64,000 nucleotides of DNA from the NCBI GenBank assembly GCA_933228675.1, contig OW121743.1:93745998-93809997 (forward strand). Reading direction: 5' to 3'. The notes beneath the pieces are model-generated. The model saw only the letters and a program-made list of their open reading frames with translations, ran no database searches and was not told where the DNA came from. Below, in pieces: positions 1 to 12,473 of the stretch. This DNA is from Stomorhina lunata (lineage: Eukaryota; Arthropoda; Insecta; Diptera; Rhiniidae). The position numbers were made by a program, and so were the translations under genes. Within the stretch, counting starts at the first letter, position 1; every line of letters starts with the position of its first letter.

Positions 1-2469
1 AATTGTTACCCAGGTCATTACTTTTCTGCAATTGGTAAGTACTTGCCTCCAATGACATCCCCATGTTAATGTAATGACTTAAACAGCGAATGAGTAAGTA
101 GTTCGTGTTCATTAGTTTAACTGTTTAAATCATTATTTGGTAATGAAAAGTTTTACTGGGTTTGTTTTCTTACAAAATATTTCAAATAATTTTTTATTTA
201 AAAATTGTTTTGAATTTCGATATTAACACCTTTTCTAAACAAAATTTTTCTATATAAAAATCTGTTCTTATGAAAGTTTTCAAATTAAAAAAATTTCCAT
301 CTAAACTTTTTTACAGAAAAAATTCCCTTTAAAAAATATTTTAATAGAAAAATTTCTTTTTATCAAAAAATTTAGTATAGACATAGTAAACGTGTATATC
401 GGAAAATTTTTATAAACAAAATTTAGATGGACATTTTTTTGTTGAAAAAATGTTTCTATGAAAAATTTTCTAAAGAATTAATTTAAATAAATTTCGATAC
501 TAACAATTTTTCTTTACAAAATTTGTTCATATACAAATTGTTTTCTATAAAATTTTCCATTTTAAATTTATTTCTATAGAAAATTTTTACAGCCAAAAAT
601 TTTTCCATATAAAAGTTTATGCTATAGAAAATTTGTCTATATAATTTTTTTTTTTACAGAAGAACTCTCCAAAATCGAATATATTGAAATTTTTAGTTAT
701 TTAAAAATCAATTTACATATTTCATTTTTTTCTATCTCTACAAACAAGAGAATATTCGATTTTTTTTTTAATTGAATTGACTCAGCAAGATTTTGAAATT
801 ATCGTTAAAATTTGTTATTTGAAACTTTAACCCAGAATTTTTTAAGCTTTTAAGGGACTTTTGAGAGTATGTCTTGTATGAAAGCTATTGCGAAATATAG
901 ACCTGTTACAAAGAGATTTGATACCATTTGCATAAGAAATATTTCTGCTGAATCTTACCCCAATATAAGTAGATCTGAGGCCATAACTGTAATTTATTAA
1001 AGAACCTGAGAAAATCAAACTATGTTTTACAGTTAACAGTAGGAATCTTAAATATTTAAATTTACCCATGTTAAATTACAAAGTATCCTAAATTAGTATT
1101 TGAATATTTTTAAAATCTACTGAACCAAAGTTTTCCCATATCTGTTAAATGCCATAAAGGTGTTAGATTGTTCTAGTCCCCAGCTACTAACTGATAGTTC
1201 TAATATGAACTCGTAACTTCAAACATGTTTCTTCTTTTTTTTTTTTTAATTTGACTGTCTGTCTCGGAGACTCGGTTTGTTTTACATCATGGGAATTAGA
1301 GCTCTAAATATTTGAATATTACGAGATTTATCATTCTATTTGTTTCTATTTCGATATTATGTTATTTCGTTTTAATTTAATATTTGTTTATCCATCATAC
1401 AATTCGAGTTGGATGGATGATGTTGAAATATGTTTTTAACACCAAAGTGCTAAATAGTAAATACTCAATTCAATATTTATCTGAACACGATGGCAAAAGG
1501 AGCCATCAATAGCAACAACAACAACGAAAAAATTATCAAACAATATTTAAAAGACTCTTCTAAGATGTTTAAGTAAAAACTTGGACGAAGATCCATTTTC
1601 ATGGTTGTGACGTTGTTATGTACTCTACTTGCATTGAAAATTACATGGGTAAACTTTAAAAAGACGTCGATCGGTCGGAGACCCTATTCGAGTACTTATG
1701 GAATACAACAAATATTTATATGTATTTATGTATATACTACATTGTAGTCATATTAAATGTGGATCTTTCCAAGTAGATTTATGTATGTATGTATTTGTAT
1801 TTATGTCTCGTTAGGTTTTTTTTTTTTGAGAAATATTCATTTGGGTTATAGTACATTCATACATATGATATATATAAATTTGTGTCTATAGATAAAATTG
1901 TGCAAATAGAAAAAAAAGCTAAAGTAAAAAGGTTTCTTTTTCTTCTGTAGTATTTATTTTAATTCTGCAGTTCATTAGCATCTTTCTTTATTTTTGTACT
2001 TTTAAGTACTTTGAAAGATATAGGTGATTGTATGTTTGTGTATATGTATGTATACATACATATGTATATTTATCTGTTGTATGATTTTTGTCAGAATCCG
2101 TTTCTGGATTCTGTGCTAGTTTTTTATGCTAATATAGATTTTTTTGTTTCATTCTTAAATGATTTTTTCCGTATTTTATTTTTTTTTTTTTCTTAAGATC
2201 AAATTAGGTTTTCAAATGAATCATGAAATTGTAAGTGTATATTTTGAAAACTCACAAAAAATAAAATAATTTATGTGTGCAATAGAGAATAAAGCATAAA
2301 GTAATCGTTAAATTTTTAACCCTTTTCCGTTTAGGCGGGATAATAGTGTAAAACACAAAATATAATAAAGCAGCTTAATAAAAAAAACCTAAGTAAATGT
2401 GAAAAATATTTAGAAATTTTGATATATTTAAAAATTGGTTCACGGTTTTGTTTCCAAAACTGTTTAAAA
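1..2469. other. AT-rich non-coding DNA
   Basis: No reading frame here has recognisable protein features or codon structure. The stretch is A/T-rich with homopolymer runs and a TATG/CATA microsatellite near 2035-2070. It may be intergenic or part of a very long intron of the minus-strand GMAP-210-like gene whose first exons lie at 36-38 kb. Confidence 0.5.
190..650. repeat. Degenerate A/T quasi-palindromic repeat
   Basis: Loosely repeated blocks of the form GAAAATTTTTCTATA recur every 15-30 bp. They resemble old, diverged copies of the minisatellites that are well preserved elsewhere in the window (for example 6.7-9.3 kb). There is no exact period, so this is an eroded array or background of the same composition. 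Confidence 0.4.
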
Positions 2470-3280
2470 CAAGTAAGAAAGCGCTATAGTCGGTCAAGCC
2501 GACCATACGATACCCTTCACCACTAAGGTCAAAGGTGTTATTTTTCGTGTGTAAAGACAAATATTTGCTAAATTTTGCCATCATACAAACATATTCTCAA
2601 AACTTATATATTCAACCTGTTTCCGTCATTTGGACTTATATGAGAGCTAGGGTCAAATGTGGACCGATTATCTCGAAATTTGGCAGATTAATTCAGTTGT
2701 TACAAAAATTATGTATGCAAAAAATAGACTCAAATTTTCCATTATCTTTAGATTTACGAGCGTTTTAGTGATTTTTTGTCTCAGTGCGTTTTTAAAGAAG
2801 AGTTTGTATGGGAGCTATGGTCAAATGTGGACCGATTTCAACAAAATTTGGTACAGTGATTTTAGTTGACATAAGCAGTATTTGTTTTAAATTTCATGAA
2901 AAAATATTGATATTCGTGGCCAATATAGCAATTCCGGGAAGTGGGACCTATGGGAGGTACCATAAATAATGGACCAATTTTGACCAATTTCAATAGCCAT
3001 GGTCCCATTATCAAAAAAATGATCTGTGCCAAATTTCATCAAATTATCTTTAGAATTGCGACCTGTAGTTTGATTACAAGGTTTACATGGGGGTCCAGCC
3101 AGCCGGCCAGCCAGCCGTCCAGCCAGCCAGACGGACGGACGGACATCGCTAAATCGACTCAGGAAGTGATTCTAAGCCTATTGGTATACTAAAAGGTGGG
3201 TCTAAGACAAATATTTCTATGCGTTACAAACATCAGCACAAACTTATAATACCCTTTCCACCTATGGTGGTGAAGGGTAT
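2470..3280 (+). mobile_element. Non-autonomous element, family A, copy 1 (MITE-like)
   Basis: The element begins CAAGTAAGAAAG after a TTTAAAA flank and ends GGTGAAGGGTAT. Short terminal inverted repeats ATACCCTTCACCA (2510-2522) and TGGTGAAGGGTAT (3268-3280) are visible. There is a small hairpin near the left end (GTCGG/CCGAC) and a strong terminal hairpin at the right end (about 3249-3280). Internally it carries the module GGGAGCTATGGTCAAATGTG followed by GACCGATTT, and a GACGGACGGACGGACATCGC block. A second copy at 21376-22098 is highly similar. No transposase is encoded. Repeats of this design are widespread in calyptrate flies (recollection); the superfamily is unknown to me. Confidence 0.75.
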
Positions 3281-3757
3281 AAATATCAATTTAATATGGA
3301 ATTTAGAAACGACCAAAAACTAAAGGTAGAAACACAAATAGGACGAACGAATAATTTTGTCCAGCACGACGAAGTCGAAGGGAAAAAATAGTTTTTTATT
3401 ATTGAAATGAAATAACTTAAAATCAAAGATAGGCAGTTCATCCCACCAGGAGCCGAAGACTTTTTATAATTTTCATAAATATCACGATCATTAATGAAAC
3501 TCGTGAAAATAAATATTAAAATCATTCAGTTAAGATTTGGATGTTAATAAAGTCGGGTGGTGATTTGCAAACATAATTCGTAATGATTGTGTTTGTAAAA
3601 TAGGAAATAATGCGAGTTTTTCAATGTGTCTAAAAGTAGGGATACTCCTTCTAAAGATAATTGCCAAACCAATTATCGAAAAGCATCTAGGAATAAGTTG
3701 TTCCCACAAACATTTTTGTCTTTTATCAATAAATTGTCTATAACATTAATGTGGGAA
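3281..3757. other. Non-coding spacer
   Basis: AT-rich spacer between the family A element and the first minisatellite array. I see no gene, repeat or regulatory motif in it. Confidence 0.4.
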
Positions 3758-5218
3758 TAATTTTTCTTTTAAAACAATTTTTTATATAAAAATTTTTAAT
3801 AAAAAAATTTTTGATAAAGAAAATTTTGTGTAGAAAAATTTTTGATAAAAAATTTTCCATAGAAAAATTTTTGAGAACAAAAATTTTCCATAGAAAAATT
3901 ATTGATAACAAAATTTTGTATAAAAAAATTTTGCATAGAAGAATTTTTGATAAAAAAAATTTCAATAGAAAAATTTTTGATAAAAAAAATTTATTTAAAA
4001 ATTATTAATAAATTTTCCATAGAAAAATTTTGTATAGAAAAATTTTTGATAAAAAAATTTTATATAGAAAAATTTTTGATAAAACAATTTTGTATAGAAA
4101 AATTTTTGATAAAATAATTTTGCACAGAAAAATAATTTTTTATAGAAAAATTTTTGATAAATAAATTTTCCATGGAAAAATATTCTAAAAAATTTGGGAT
4201 AAAAAAATTTTGTATAGAAAAATTTTTAAAAACAAAATGTCGATAAAAAATTTTCATAAAAAAATTTTTGATAAAAAAAAGTTTTGTATAGAAAAATTTT
4301 TGATAAAAAAATTTTGTATAGAAAAATTTTTGATAAAAAAAAATTTGTATAGAAAAATTTTTGATAAAAAAATTTGTATAGAAAAATTAAAAAAAAATTG
4401 TATAGAAAAATTTTTGATAAAAAAATTTTGTACAAAAATATGTTGATAAAAAAAATTTGAATTGAAAAATTTTTTATCAAAAAATTTACAGAAAAATATT
4501 TGATAAAAATATTTAAAAAAAAAGAGAAAAATTTTTGATAAAAAAATTTTGTATAGAAAGATTTTCGACAAAAAAATTTGTAAACAAAATTTTTTATAAA
4601 AAATTTTCTTTAGAAAAATTTTTGATTAAAAAATTTTCAATAGAAAAATTTTTGATTAAAAAATTTTCAATAGAAAAATTTTTGATTAAAAAATTTTCAA
4701 TAGAAAAATTTTTGAAAAAAAATTTGTATTGAAAAATTTGTATAGAAAAATTTGTATAGAAAAAATTTTGATAAAAAAATTTGTACAGAAAAATTTTTGA
4801 TACAAAATTTGTAATAAAAAAATTTTGTATAGAAAAATATTTGCTAAAAATATTAAAAAAAAGAGGAATAGAAAACTTTCTATAGAAAAATTTTTGATAA
4901 AAAGTTTTTGGTAAACAAATTTTAATAAAAAAAATTCTGTATAAAAAAAATTTTGTATAGAAAAATTTTTAATAAAAAATTTTGAATAAATACATTTTTG
5001 ATAAAAAATTTTGAATAGAAAAAATTTTTGATAAAAAAATTTTGTATAGAAAAATATTTGATAAGAATATTTAAAAAGGAGTAATAGAAAATTTTGTATA
5101 GAAAAATTTTTTTTGATAAAAAAATTTTGATAAAAAAAATTTTGTATAGAAAAATGTTTGATAAAAAATTGTTTACAGAAACATTTTTGATAAAAAAAAA
5201 TTGTATAGAAGAAGAAGA
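3758..5218. repeat. Minisatellite array 1 (~30-bp unit)
   Basis: Tandem array with a unit of about 30 bp made of TATAGAAAAATTTTT followed by GATAAAAAAATTTTG. Copies vary by a few bases, and the array runs for roughly 45-50 units. Each unit has an A-tract/T-tract centre that can pair with itself. All open frames in it (repeated EKFLIKK/IFLSKIF peptides) are products of the repeat, not genes. The sequence just after the array is shared with the end of array 3 (12412-12473). Confidence 0.9.
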
Positions 5219-5288
5219 AAATTATACATTTTTTTAAACTGTACACTTTGAAAAAAATATCAATTTTAGTCAAAAGTAAAAAAAAGGA

Positions 5289-5343
5289 ACGGCAACTCTG
5301 CCTACGATTTTTTTGTTCTGTTCCCTTTTTGCCTACCACTGCT
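5289..5343. repeat. Flank shared by arrays 1 and 3
   Basis: About 55 bp running from GGCAACTCTGCC through a T-run and TGTTC to GCCTACCACTGCTTA. It matches 12412-12473, which follows array 3, with a few differences. On the minus strand it starts CAGTGGTAGGCA, a sequence type compatible with the terminal inverted repeat of a hAT-like element. This is inference: no partner end was found. Confidence 0.6.
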
Positions 5344-6720
5344 TAAAATCCATAAGTGAATATTGGGCAATAATTCAAAAAGCTACATGGTCCAAAAGCT
5401 ATTTTACTTTTGATGTGGGGTACTTTGACGCCCAATAATTCACCCTGTAAAAACATGGGATCTCCTTAACAATTCTCTTATACATACTGAGACTGTAAGT
5501 TTAGAAGATACAGATTTATTACCACTTTTTTTGTTTCAAACCACTGTGCGCCGAAATTATTCTGATTTGGCACCTAATGATCTCATTATTCTTGGACTGT
5601 GGTTAAATAAATACGAAAGACAAATATAGCTGTCATAGGCAAACTAATAAATAGGATTTTATAAGCTTAATGCGTTCCAAATATCGGTGGTGTTTATTTA
5701 GTATTAAAGGGTTAATGTACATAAATCAATACTTTGTAGGTTCTTATGTTTAATTCATATCCATTCAAATAATATTAACATAATTTGAGATTGAGTGTTA
5801 ATTAATAATTGTTTTCAATATTTTTAAGTTAAATGGAAATTCTGGGTGGTCTTTTATGAATGATAAAATTAGAAGTAAAATCATAATTAGAGTTTACACT
5901 ATAAATTCTAATTTTCACCAAAAAAAATCGACATTTATGGGGAAAATATGTTTTTTAGTAAAAATGTCGATTTTGTCCAAAAAAAAACAAAACTTAATAA
6001 AAACAAAATTTTTAATTTTACATAAAATTACAACTCACTAAAAAAAAGAGACTTCCTCCTAAATGATAATATATTTTTAAAAATAAAATTGAAATGTCCT
6101 CAACATCAGCAATCTGAATCAATCTTCAGCACACTACTTTTTTGAACCCAAAACTATATATTTAAATAATGAAACTAAGTTATCAAATAAAATAAAAACC
6201 TTAAAATCTACATAAAAATTTTCCAAAAAAAAAAAAAAAAACACAAAATCATATTAAATAATACCTTAACATGAACATTTCAATCTGACATGCATTTAAC
6301 AGACATAATAAAACATAGAAAATAAAATTAAATTAAATTAAAAACGTATAATTGACCAATTTAACAGCAATGATTTGAAATTAAAAAAATTAGAAACAAC
6401 AAATTTTATTACAGCTGATGATGATATTGAATATTCAAAACACATACGTCGTAAATTTTCCTTTACAGTGTGTAGCACGAGTCTAGAACAAACGAATTTC
6501 CCATTAGGCTACTGGGGTAGCGCTTGACATATCATGTGTACCACCCAGACAAAAAATTCTATGTAAAACACCTAATGGAAAATGTGTTTTAAGTTTTAAC
6601 CAACCATTGACTGACTGATGATAAATATATTAGAATTAGGTACTGATGAATGTTTAAAGTACGTATTTTGAATGAATGTAGTTGTTTTACATGCTCAGGG
6701 ACTAATTAGGGTATACCTGA
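5344..6720. other. AT-rich non-coding spacer
   Basis: No supported gene. A/T-rich, with poly(A) runs (about 6225-6240). No clear repeat boundaries were recognised. Confidence 0.4.
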
Positions 6721-9345
6721 GATTTTTTATAATGAAAATTTTTCTATAAGAAAAAATTTATAATGAATATTTTATAATGAAAATTTTTCTATAAGAAAAA
6801 TTTTATAATGAAAATTTTTCTATAAGAAAAATTTTATAATGAAAATTTTTCTATAAGAAAAATTTTATAATGAAAATTTTTCTATAAGAAAAATTTTATA
6901 ATGAAAATTTTTCTATAAGAAAAATTTTATAATGAAAATTTTTCTATAAGAAAAATTTTATAATGAAAATTTTTCTATAAGAAAAATTTTATAATGAAAA
7001 TTTTTCTATAAGAAAAATTTTATAATGAAAATTTTTCTATAAGAAAAATTTTACAATGAAAATTTTTCTATAAGAAAAATTTTATAATGAAAACTTTTCT
7101 ATAAGTAAAATTTTATAATGAAAATTTTTCTATAAGAAAAATTTTATAATGAAAATTTTTCTATAAGAAAAATTTTATAGTGAAAATTATTCTATAAGCA
7201 AAATTTTTCTATAAGAAAAATTTTATTATGAAAATTTTTCTATAAGAAAAATTTTATAATGAAAATTTTTCTATAAGAAAAATTTTATAATAAAAATTTT
7301 TCCATAAGAAAAATTTTATAATAAAAATTTTTCCATAAGAAAAATTTTATAATGATAATTTTTCAATGAGAAAAATTTTATAATGAAAATTTTTCAACGA
7401 GAAAAATTTTATAACAAAAATTTTTGTATAAGAAAAATTTTATAATGAACATTTTTTTAAGAGAAAAATTTTATAATGAATATTTTTCTATCAACAAAAT
7501 TTTATAATCAAAAATTTTTATTGAAAATTTTATTATTGAACATTTTTCTATAAGAAAAACTTTTTTTGAAAATTTTTCTATAAGAAACATTTTTTACTGA
7601 AAATTTTTCTATAAGAATTTTTTTTTAACAAATTTTCTACAAGAAAATTTTTTTATAGAAAATTTTTCTATAAAAAAAAATTTATTGAAAATTTTTCTAT
7701 AAGAAAAAGTTTTTATTGAAAAATTTTCTATAAGAAAAATTTTGTAATGAAAATTTTTCTATAAGAAAAATTTTATAATGAAAATTTTTCTATAAAAAAA
7801 ATTTTATAATGAAAATTTTTCTATAAGAAAAATTGTATAATGAAAATTTTTCTATAAGAAAAATTTTATAATGAAAATTTTTCTATAAGAAAAATTTTGT
7901 AATGAATTTTTTTTCATAAGAAAAATTTTATAATGAAAATTTTTCTATAAGAAAAATTTTATAATAAAAATTTTTCATAAGAAAAATTTTATAATGAAAA
8001 TTTTTCTATAAGAAAAATTTAGTAATGAAAATTTTTCAATAAGAAAAATTTAGTAATGAAAATTTTTTTATAAGAAAAATTTAGTAATGAAAATTATTCT
8101 ATAAGAAAAATTTTACAATGAAAACTTGTCTAAAAGAAAAATTTTATAATGAAAATTTTTCTATAAGAAAAATTTTACAACGGAAATTTTTGTAAACGAA
8201 AAATTTTATAATAAAAATTTTTCTATAAGAAAAATTTTATAATAAAATTTTTATTATTAAAATTTTCCATAAAAAAATTTTATAATGAAAATTTTTCCAT
8301 AAGAAAATTTTTCAATGAAAGTTTTTCTATAAGAAAAATTTTATAATAATAAACGTTCTTTAAGAAAAATTTTATAACGAAAATTTATCGATAATAAAAA
8401 TTTAATAATAAATTTTTCCTTAAGAAAAATTTTATAATGAAAATTTTTCCATCAAAAAAATTTTAAAATGAAAATTTTTCCATAAGAAAAATTTTATATT
8501 GAAAATTTTTCTATAAAAAAAATTATATAATTAAAAGTTTTTCTATAAGAAAAATTTTATAATAATAAACGTTCTTTAAGAAAAATTTTATAACGAAAAT
8601 TTATCGATAATAAAAATTTAATAATAAATGTTTCCTTAAGAAAAATTTTATAATGAAAATTTTTCCATAAGAAAAATTTTATAATGAAAATTTTTCCATC
8701 AGAAAAATTTTAAAATGAAAATTTTTCCATAAGAAAAATTTTATATTGAAAATTTTTCTATAAAAAAAATTATATAATTAAAAATTTTTCTATAAGAAAA
8801 ATTTTATAATGAAAATTTTTCTATTAGAAAAAATTTATAATGAAAATTTTTCTATAAGAAAAATTTTATAACGAACATTTTTTATAAAAAAAAAATTTAT
8901 GATGAGAACTTTTCTATAAGAAAAATTTTATAATATAATTTTTTCTATAAGAAAAATTTTATGATGAACTTGTTTTAATAAGAAAATTTTTCTAAAAGAA
9001 AAATTTTTTATTGAAAATTTTTCAATAAGAAAAACAATTTTTTGTTTGTAAAGAAAACTTTTTTATTAAAATTTTTTTTCTTTTCAAACAAAAAATTTTA
9101 TAATAACAAGTTTTTCAATAAGAAAAATTTTTTATTGAAAATTTTTCTATATAAAGTATTTTTTTTTTTTTTAAATTTTGCAATAAGAAAAATTTTTCTA
9201 TAAGAAAAATTTTTCTATAAGAAATTTTTCTAAAAGAAAAAAATTTTTATTGAAAATTTTTCTATAAGAAAAAATTTTATTGAAAATTTTTCATAAGAAA
9301 CATTTTTATGGAAAATTTTTCTATAAGAAATATTTTTATTAAAAA
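6721..9345. repeat. Minisatellite array 2 (31-bp unit)
   Basis: Long tandem array with a 31-bp unit composed of ATAATGAAAATTTTT and CTATAAGAAAAATTTT. The first ~450 bp (about 6780-7180) is nearly perfect, the middle is moderately diverged and the 3' part is badly eroded. Roughly 80 units. A larger block around 8340-8510 recurs at about 8545-8770, so the array also grew by higher-order duplication. The unit is two half-units of ~15-16 bp, each with a GAAAAATTTT-type core. Confidence 0.92.
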
Positions 9346-10599
9346 TAAAAAAAAATAAAATAAAAAAAACATTTTTTATTGAAAATTTTTTTAAAAGAAA
9401 AATTCAAAAGAAAAACGAAAAATTAAAAGAAAAATTAAAAAAAAAATTTTATTAAAAATTAGTCTATAATAACTTTATATTGGAAACAATTCAATTAAAA
9501 ATATTTTTTAAGGGTGCCCCTAATCCGACAACTAAAATTCTTCATAAAAAAGATGTTTAACCAAAACTATATGTCTACTTATTGATATTGAGTGAACTAT
9601 GATCAAACAAATGGAGAGCAACAATAATGATGATCAAGTCAATGGTGATCAGTAAAGCATAGAAAATGGAAAATAGAAAATAAAATACGACAAAAAATAT
9701 TAAAACTCTAAAATAAACACAAGTGTGTGACAACTAATGATTAAATGATGAATACAAACTATTTGATGGATCGAGATATACATTTAGGCCAAGTTACAAA
9801 AATTACAACGAAATAAATGAAAAAGAGATAAATATTTGAAAAGAAATACGACAAAAATGTGTATAATGCATTTACATACTTGTACTAAATATACGGGTCA
9901 ATACAGTGGCCAAATAAAATTGAGTTTACACAAGTTGTTTGTCTGATAATGACAAGAAAGAAAACGTGTAACATTTTTATACAAAAACAAAAATTAGAGT
10001 TCAGATAAAAATGCACTTGCACATTTTGACATTTAAAAATTTTCGAAAAATAAAACCGGAAGTACGCCATACTGGTTGTTAGATCATTCCCTTACTCTTT
10101 CTCTCTAACCCTCTTTTCGAACCTATTGGTAATGTGTTTGGTTACAAAGTATTTAAACTACATGATGATGATACAATTTAAATAAAATTTTGATTTATAT
10201 CTCGTTACTTTTAAACTTAAATGTAATTATAAACTTTTTAGGTGTTTAAATTATTTATTGGTGATTGTCACGTGTCCAACACTTTAAAAAGTTAAAAGTT
10301 TGACCAATTACAATATAAAATAAAAATACCGTACTCCATACTTTTTTTTTGTTCAAATGTGAAATTAAAGTGTATAAAGATCACAGAAACGCATAAACAA
10401 ACATACATTTCATGGGCTTTCTCTCATTATATAATCGTCTTAATTAGTTGTTTCCGAATTAGAGTAAAAGCGGTTACTCTCTTTTTTGTGGGACTTTTCA
10501 AAACGACCATACGGCAAACTAATGAATATAAGTGCAGCATCTTTTTATTAGAGAGTCTTTGGTTCGACAAAAAATGAGTTGTCACTTGATTTAAGATTT
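9346..10599. other. AT-rich non-coding spacer
   Basis: Between arrays 2 and 3. No coding sequence with recognisable features; simple A/T-rich DNA. Confidence 0.4.
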
Positions 10600-11540
10600 C
10601 GCAACGGAAATATTTTTTTCATAAAAAAATATTTTTAGATTTTTTCGATACAAACATTTTTTTATAGAAAAACTTTTGATAAAAATACTTTTCATTGGAA
10701 AGTTTTTCTATAAAAATTATTTTTTACAGAAAATTTTTGGAAAAAAAAAATTTCGATAAAAATATTTATCTATCGAAAAAATGTTTCCTATAAAAAATTT
10801 TTCTACAAACATTTTTTCTAAAGGAAAACATTCGATAGAAATATTTTTCTGTACAAAAATCTCCTAAAAAAATTTTTACAAAAAAATTTTATCTAGAAAA
10901 ATTTTCGATAAAAAAAATTTTTTATAGAAAAATGTTTGATAAAAAAATTTTCTATATTATTTCTATAGAAAAATTTTTGATAAAATATTAAAAAAAAAAC
11001 TTTTTAAAAATTTTCTATAGAAAATTTTTTTATAAAAGAAATTTTTGATAAAAATGTTTTTAATAGAAATATTTTTTATAAAAAAATTTAAAGAATCCTT
11101 TTAAAAAATTTCTATAGAAAACTTTTTGATAAAAAATCTATATAAAAGTTTTTGATAAAAAAATTTTCTATAGAAAAATTGTTGGTTAAAAAATTTTCTA
11201 TAGAAACATTTTTATAAAAAAATTTCTATAGAAAAGTCATTAATGAAAAATGTTTCTTTAGAAAAATTGTTGATAAGAAAATAGTTTTTAGAAATATTTT
11301 TGATAAAAAAAAAAAACTAAAAAACCCGTTTAAAAATTAACTATAGAAAATTTTTTGATAAAAAAATTTTCTATAGTAAATCTTTTGATAAAAAAAATTT
11401 TATAGAAATTTCTTTGATAAAAAAAATTAAAAAACCCTTTAAAAATTTTCTATTTTTTGATAAAAAATTTTCAAAAAATAACAAAATAGTCGGGATGTAA
11501 ATATTATTCAAAAAGAAGAGTATTCGCATTTGATAACAAA

Positions 11541-11570
11541 TCTGTTACATTTATTTATTAATGTAACAGA
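11541..11570. other. Perfect 11-bp hairpin inside array 3
   Basis: TCTGTTACATT and AATGTAACAGA are separated by 8 bases. It lies in a short non-array insertion (about 11480-11595), which may be a small palindromic insertion or the tip of a larger degraded element. Confidence 0.5.
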
Positions 11571-12079
11571 CCAATTTATTGATAAAAAGCCAAAAAAGAA
11601 AAATTTTTGATAAAAAATTATGTATAGAAAAATTTTTGATAAAAAATTTTCTATAGAAATTTTTTTTTTATTCAAAAAAATTCTATAGAAAAATTTTTGA
11701 TAAAAAAAATTTCTACAGAAAAATTTTTGAATAAAAAAAAATTTTCTACGGAAAAATTTTTGATAAAAAAGAATTTCTATAGAAAAATTTTTGATAGTAA
11801 AATTTTTTATAGAAAAATTTTTATAAAAAAATTTTCTACAAAAAAATTTTTAATAAAAAAAATTTCTATAGAAAAATTTTTTATAAAAAAAAATTTTATA
11901 GAAAACTTTCTACGGAAAAATTTTTGATAAAAAAAATTTCTATAGAAAAATTTTTGTTAATAAAATTTTTTAATGAAAAATTTTCTATAGAAAAATTTTT
12001 AATAAAAAAAAAAATTTCTATAGGAAAATTTTTGATAAAAAAATTTTTTATAGAAAACTTTTTGATAAAAAAGTTTTAT

Positions 12080-12390
12080 TGAAAGAAATAAATTTTTAGT
12101 TGAACCAAGAATTTATGTTAAGAGGTTGTGGGTTCTAATCCGGGCTCAGGTTCATATCATAAATTTAAATTTTAAATAATTTTTATGATTTTTAAATTAG
12201 ATTAATAATTTTTAGGAATACTGAAAAAACTTTGTGACACTTAGCAGTGTGGAATGCTGCATTTTCTGTCCCGCTACGGACTTCATCAGCACACTGTGTC
12301 ACGAACTGTTAGATGCCAATAGTTAAGATCATCTATTTAACTGAATTCTTAAGCGAAATGGAAAACGAGTATTATGTAACACTCATTATT
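12080..12390 (+). mobile_element. Possible degraded tRNA-derived SINE inserted in array 3
   Basis: The segment splits array 3. It has a B-box-like GGTTCTAATCC at about 12131-12141, a ~70-bp A/T-rich part, and then an imperfect hairpin (GTGACAC...CAGTGTG with CACACTGTGTCAC, about 12233-12302). No A box and no clear target duplication were seen, so the SINE assignment is tentative. Confidence 0.35.
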
Positions 12391-12411
12391 TAGAAAAATT
12401 TTTGATAAAAA

Positions 12412-12473
12412 ACGGCAACTCTGCCGACGATTTTTTTTTTTTTTGTCTGTTCTCTTTATGCCGACCTCTGCTT
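12412..12473. repeat. Second copy of the array-1 flank
   Basis: GGCAACTCTGCCGACG, a T-run, TGTCTGTTCTCT and GCCGACCTCTGCTTA. It is homologous to 5289-5343 and in the same orientation relative to the array. See the finding on shared array flanks. Confidence 0.6.

Larger units (their letters stand above)
10600..12411. repeat. Minisatellite array 3 (degenerate ~30-bp unit, interrupted)
   Basis: Degenerate tandem array of TATAGAAAAATTTTT/GATAAAAAAATTTTC-type units, closely related to array 1. It is interrupted at about 11480-11595 by ~110 bp that contains a perfect hairpin, and at about 12080-12390 by a SINE-like insertion. A last unit (12391-12411) runs into the same flank as array 1. The best-preserved part is 11590-12070. 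Confidence 0.8.

Noticed and set aside
2470..3280. Helitron
   Set aside because: The right-end hairpin and near-absence of target duplication are suggestive, but the expected TC start and CTRR end are missing, and short terminal inverted repeats are present instead.
4686..5339. 217-codon minus-strand open frame, and many shorter frames rich in Phe/Ile/Lys/Asn
   Set aside because: They are the minisatellite read as protein (repeated KIFLYKIF-like peptides). The ~30-bp unit being divisible by three in places keeps frames open.
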